Source: Paenibacillus xylanexedens
GTDB taxonomy: Bacteria > Bacillota > Bacilli > Paenibacillales > Paenibacillaceae
NCBI RefSeq assembly: GCF_007680605.1
Contig: NZ_VEIO01000005.1
Location: forward strand, 62,001-126,000
DNA length: 64,000 nucleotides
Direction: 5' to 3'
Shown: positions 60,536 to 64,000 of the stretch, one piece after another
Layout: each line of letters starts with the position of its first letter
Numbering within the stretch: the stretch's first letter is position 1
Notes under the pieces: generated by a model
What the model was told of the DNA's origin: nothing
The model's input: only the letters and a program-made list of their open reading frames with translations
Databases searched by the model: none
Position numbers and translations under genes: made by a program

Positions 60536-60905
60536 ACTAGCCAGATATCGCAGATGGATGACCGTTTCCGTCATGTATATTCTCATGATTTGTTTTCTAA
60601 CGGCTGCATTTGTACCTCGTTTGGAAACGATTGCTTTGGGACTGGCCCTGGGTGTTAGCATAAGTTTGATTAATGCATTTTACCTGGGCTACAAGGTGAG
60701 GAAGATGTCCGATGATGCGGCAGAAGGTAATCTGAAGCGTGTGAACCTGGGATTTTTGACAAGAGCGGCGCTCGCAGTGCTTGGTATTTACATATCGATG
60801 CGCTTTCCGCAGTACTTCAATACATATGCGGTTGCAGGCGGTCTGGCCATTGCGCAATTTTCCCTATTAATTATAGGGATCATCATGTCCCGCAAAGCAG
60901 AGTGA
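60528..60905 (+). CDS. atpI: ATP synthase subunit I (AtpI)
   Basis: 125 residues from ATG 60528 with GGGGGAAAG upstream. About four membrane helices, short loops and few motifs, as is normal for AtpI, which helps c-ring assembly. The start lies inside the end of atpZ. Followed by atpB. Confidence 0.85.
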   Translation: MSELARYRRWMTVSVMYILMICFLTAAFVPRLETIALGLALGVSISLINAFYLGYKVRKMSDDAAEGNLKRVNLGFLTRAALAVLGIYISMRFPQYFNTYAVAGGLAIAQFSLLIIGIIMSRKAE

Positions 60906-60952
60906 TTTTGAGTGTGGCAACTTTCAGGTAGAGAAAGGGGTGAGAAAAAAAT

Positions 60953-61771
60953 ATGCATGAAGCTCCAGTGATTATGCTTGGTGGATTTCATCTGGACTTG
61001 TCCGTACTATTGATGTTGATTGTAACCAGCGCCATTGTCTTCATTTTTGCCATCATCGCTACGCGGAACCTGTCGGTGGATAATCCGGGAAAGCTGCAAA
61101 ACTTTATGGAGTGGGCTGTTGAGTTCGTTCGTAATCTGATATCCAGTACGATGGACATGAAGAAAGGCAAACACTTTATTTCTCTCGCACTTACGATGAT
61201 TTTGTTCATCTTCGTAGGAAATATGCTTGGGCTTCCATTCCAGGCCGTTACCGATGTTAAGGATGTTAATGCAGCTACCGTTTTCGGGAAACCAATCGTT
61301 ACAGCGGTTGAGGCTTATGAAAAGGCTCACGCGAAGGATCCAGAAGCGCATCCACATATCGAGCTGGCTTGGTTCAAATCACCAACAGCTGACTTGTCCG
61401 TAACGATGGGACTAGCTCTCGTAGCCTTCCTCGTAGCACATGGACTTGGACTGTTCAAGAACACTAGAGGTTATCTGAAGCACTATGTGCAGCCGTACGC
61501 GTTGTTCCTTCCGATTAATATTATCGAGACCGCGTCCAAGCTGCTCACGCACGGCATGCGTTTGTTCGCGAATATTTTTGCGGGTGAGGTGCTGATTGCA
61601 ACCATCCTCAAACTGACCAGCTTTAAAGTGCTGGGCGCCATTTTCGCAATACCGCTACTTGCAGTGTGGCAAGGTTTCAGTATCTTTATCGGCGGGATTC
61701 AAGCTTTCGTTTTCGTCATTCTAATGATGGTGTACATTTCACAGACCATCGAAACGCACGAAGAACATTAA
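60953..61771 (+). CDS. atpB: ATP synthase F0 subunit a
   Basis: 272 residues, about six helices. The essential Arg is in THGMRLFANIFAGEVL near residue 203. Together with the c-ring it forms the proton channel. GGGGTGAG precedes ATG 60953. A charged external loop (KAHAKDPEAHPHIEL) sits in the middle of the chain. Confidence 0.95.
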   Translation: MHEAPVIMLGGFHLDLSVLLMLIVTSAIVFIFAIIATRNLSVDNPGKLQNFMEWAVEFVRNLISSTMDMKKGKHFISLALTMILFIFVGNMLGLPFQAVTDVKDVNAATVFGKPIVTAVEAYEKAHAKDPEAHPHIELAWFKSPTADLSVTMGLALVAFLVAHGLGLFKNTRGYLKHYVQPYALFLPINIIETASKLLTHGMRLFANIFAGEVLIATILKLTSFKVLGAIFAIPLLAVWQGFSIFIGGIQAFVFVILMMVYISQTIETHEEH

Positions 61772-61845
61772 GTTTTAGACCTGCGGGGATCTCTCCATCA
61801 GGCTGAACAATAAAATTGATTTATAATTTTAAGGAGGATATACAA

Positions 61846-62070
61846 ATGGGAGCAATGGCATTAATCGCAGCAGCAATTGTTGCAGGATTGGGCGCTTTCG
61901 GCGCAGGTATCGGTAACGGTATGGTAATCAGCAAAACAGTGGAAGGGATCGCGCGTCAACCAGAAGCGAAATCCACACTGCAAACAACAATGTTCATCGG
62001 GGTAGGTTTGATCGAGGTATTGCCGATCATCGGTGTGGTACTCGCATTCATGTTCTACGGTGCTGCTTAA
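61846..62070 (+). CDS. atpE: ATP synthase F0 subunit c
   Basis: 74 residues, helical hairpin. AGIGNGMVISKTVEGIARQPE is the polar loop, and Glu57 in VGLIEVLPIIG carries the proton. The absence of the sodium-binding pattern fits an H+ ring. AAGGAGG precedes ATG 61846, the strongest site of the operon. Confidence 0.96.
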   Translation: MGAMALIAAAIVAGLGAFGAGIGNGMVISKTVEGIARQPEAKSTLQTTMFIGVGLIEVLPIIGVVLAFMFYGAA

Positions 62071-62091
62071 GACATAACACAGTACGGCGGG

Positions 62092-62121
62092 GAAGGCTGT
62101 AGCCCTCCGCGCCTTCTTTTT
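62092..62121 (+). terminator. Terminator-like hairpin between atpE and atpF
   Basis: GAAGGC (62092-62097) pairs with GCCTTC (62111-62116), followed by T5. Its place inside the operon suggests partial termination rather than an end. Confidence 0.55.
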
Positions 62122-62183
62122 AGCTAGGAACTTATCCTGTAAGGGATAACGGTTTAGGATACCTCCAGGAAGGAGTGAACAGA

Positions 62184-62672
62184 TTGAGTTTCTTATGGGA
62201 AAATACGCTTCTTGCGATTATCGCATTTTTGGTTTTATACTGGCTGCTTAGCCGTTATGCTTTCGGTCCGTTGTTCTCCATCATGGAAAAGCGTCGTGAA
62301 CTCGTAATGAGCCAGATGAATGAGGCTGCTCAGACTCGGGAACAGGCGATTGCTTATGTGGAGGAGCAAAAACAGGCTCTCGAACAAGCGCGCAAAGAAG
62401 CTCACGACATTATTGAACAGTCCAGACAAACGGGTGGCAAGCAGGCTGAATCCATTCTGGCTGATGCCAAAGCTGAAGCAACTCGTCTCAAAGACGATGC
62501 TGTACGTGAAATTGAGAGCGAGAAGAACAAAGCGGTTGCCGCACTTCGCAGCGAACTGGGTACTGCTTCCGTTCAGATTGCTTCCAGATTGATCAAAAAA
62601 GAAGTTGAGAACGGTCCAGCACAAGAGGAACTTGTGAACCAATACCTCAATGAGGTAGGGGGCCGACAATGA
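62184..62672 (+). CDS. atpF: ATP synthase F0 subunit b
   Basis: 162 residues. One N-terminal membrane helix (LLAIIAFLVLYWLL) and a long charged coiled coil form the stator. TTG 62184 was chosen (AAGGAG 8 bases upstream, and LSFLWENT fits known N-termini); a GTG at 62175 lies inside the site. It overlaps atpH by 4 bases. Confidence 0.93.
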   Translation: MSFLWENTLLAIIAFLVLYWLLSRYAFGPLFSIMEKRRELVMSQMNEAAQTREQAIAYVEEQKQALEQARKEAHDIIEQSRQTGGKQAESILADAKAEATRLKDDAVREIESEKNKAVAALRSELGTASVQIASRLIKKEVENGPAQEELVNQYLNEVGGRQ

Positions 62673-63217
62673 GCCGCGATACGATTGTTGCCAAGCGTTA
62701 TGCAAAAGCATTGTTCGAAGTTGCTCTTCAGCAGCAGCAAGTGCTTGAAGTTGAACAGGAACTGCGTGCCGTTGTCAGTGGATTAACCGGAGATCCAGAG
62801 ATTATTAAATTTATTGTTTCTCCTAACATCTCTGATGAAGCTAAGCAAAATGTGCTTCATGCAAGCCTTGATGGCAAAGTGTCCGAACCTGTCCTTCGCA
62901 CGGTTTTGCTTCTGATTGAGCGTGGCCGCGTGGAATTGTTGCAAGACCTCTTGAATGATTATGTGAAAATCGAAGGGGATTCCCTTGGGATCGCCGATGC
63001 TCGCGTATACTCGACCTATGCATTGAAGGAAGAAGAGAAAGAAGCGGTAGCCCGTGAGTTCGGTGGCCGTGTGAATAAAAAGATCCGTATCGAGAACATT
63101 GTTGATCCTGCACTGCTGGGCGGATTGAAAGTCGCCATTGGCGATACGATCTATGACGGCAGCTTGGCTGGCAAGCTCGAACGTCTTGAGCAGTCTTTTA
63201 ACAGACGAGTACAGTAG
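62669..63217 (+). CDS. atpH: ATP synthase F1 subunit delta
   Basis: 182 residues. The N-terminal six-helix domain (AKRYAKALFEVALQQ) binds alpha, and the C-terminal part (VDPALLGGLKVAIGDTIYDGSLAGKLERL) is the signature for delta. Links F1 to the b-stalk. It overlaps atpF (ATGA). Confidence 0.95.
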   Translation: MSRDTIVAKRYAKALFEVALQQQQVLEVEQELRAVVSGLTGDPEIIKFIVSPNISDEAKQNVLHASLDGKVSEPVLRTVLLLIERGRVELLQDLLNDYVKIEGDSLGIADARVYSTYALKEEEKEAVAREFGGRVNKKIRIENIVDPALLGGLKVAIGDTIYDGSLAGKLERLEQSFNRRVQ

Positions 63218-63232
63218 ATTGGGGTGAGGACA

Positions 63233-64000
63233 CTTGAGTATCAAACCAGAAGAAATCAGTACATTAATTAAAAGTCAGATTGAACAATATAAGACTGATA
63301 TCGATGTAGTCGAAGTTGGTACAGTTATTGAGGTTGGTGACGGGATCGCCCGTGTATACGGACTCGAGAATGTCATGTCCAACGAGTTGGTTGAGTTCCC
63401 AAGCGGTGTAATGGGCCTCGCCATGAACGTAGAAGAAAGCAATGTGGGTGTCGTTATCTTGGGACCTTACTCGGATATCCGTGAAGGAGATCAAGTAAAA
63501 CGTACAGGTCAGATCATGCAAGTGCCCGTTGGCGAAGCATTGATCGGACGCGTTGTGAACCCGCTCGGTATTCCAGTGGATGGCAAAGGGCCAATCACTA
63601 CAACGGAATTCCGTCCGGTAGAAGGTAAAGCACCAGGCGTTATGGATCGTAAATCGGTTCATGAGCCGATGCAAACAGGGATCAAAGCGATTGATGCGAT
63701 GGTTCCAATCGGCCGTGGACAACGTGAGTTGATCATCGGTGACCGTCAAACGGGTAAAACATCGATTGCGATCGATGCGATCCTGAACCAAAAAGGTAGC
63801 GGCATGAAATGTATCTATGTGGCTATCGGTCAGAAGCAGTCCACTGTTGCTCAGGTCGTAGAAACGTTGCGTCGTAGAGGTGCAATGGAATATACCATCG
63901 TAGTAACGGCATCCGCTTCCGATCCATCACCATTGCTTTATATTGCTCCTTACTCCGGCTGTTCCATGGGTGAGTATTTCATGTACAAAGGCGAGCACGT
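63233..64000 (+). CDS. atpA: ATP synthase F1 subunit alpha, 3'-truncated by the window edge
   Basis: First 256 codons. TTG 63233 with GGGGTGAGG upstream begins MSIKPEEISTLIKSQIEQY. Walker A GDRQTGKTSIAIDAI is near residue 169, and ERGEALIGRVVNPLG-like text (PVGEALIGRVVNPLGIPVDG) lies before it. Non-catalytic nucleotide-binding subunit of F1. The rest is outside the window. Confidence 0.96.

Overview
The window looks like chromosome from a spore-forming Firmicute, most likely Paenibacillus or a close relative. The right half (prfA, prmC, spoIIR, tsaC/sua5, mntP, ywlE, ywlG, glyA, upp, mnaA, atpZ/I-atpB-E-F-H-A) has the gene order known from Bacillus subtilis. Sporulation genes (spoIIR, a Spo0E-like phosphatase), strong AGGAGG-type ribosome binding sites and frequent GTG/TTG starts agree with this. 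The genus is inference; no rRNA or other marker gene is present.

Layout. 1-4.1 kb, minus strand: the end of a chemoreceptor-like gene, moaA, and a chemoreceptor whose sensor region precedes both membrane segments. 4.6-16.5 kb, plus strand: a complete reductive pyrimidine catabolism locus. It has a NitT/TauT-type ABC importer (ATPase, two permeases, lipoprotein), a class III aminotransferase, two unrelated N-carbamoyl amidohydrolases, PreT, PreA, dihydropyrimidinase and a 75-residue unknown, and faces a PucR-type regulator. 18.6-23 kb: an RND exporter with its TetR regulator (yerO-yerP/swrC-like). 23-24.2 kb: gene-free DNA with a structured repeat and phased A-tracts. 24.2-27.6 kb: a tiny membrane protein, a TetR-controlled SMR efflux pair and a membrane-anchored phospholipase D-like protein.

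27.8-38.8 kb is a carotenoid locus: a CarH-type B12-dependent MerR photoreceptor, then seven mostly overlapping genes (three CrtN-like flavoenzymes, CrtM, a CruF-like protein, an acyltransferase, a glycosyltransferase), then type II IPP isomerase (fni). This set predicts a C30 glycosyl-ester carotenoid. Three tandem 11-bp direct repeats occur at both the carH and the crt promoters, which suggests direct CarH control and autoregulation.

38.8-43.8 kb is accessory DNA: a second copy of the structured repeat, an orphan type I-C CRISPR remnant with its leader but no cas genes, a small membrane protein, an XRE-TPR regulator and a Spo0E-like protein. 43.9-64 kb is conserved housekeeping: ychF, prfA-prmC, two tandem rodA/ftsW paralogues, spoIIR through ywlE, ywlG, glyA, upp, mnaA and the ATP synthase operon, cut off inside atpA. 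Three copies of a hairpin repeat flank ywlG and glyA.

The most novel items are (1) a 195-bp element present twice with four 25-bp units in ++-- orientation at exactly the same 50/85/50 spacing, (2) the paired CarH-box arrays, and (3) the hairpin repeat family around ywlG-glyA. All coordinates and motifs were read by eye; no database search was possible.
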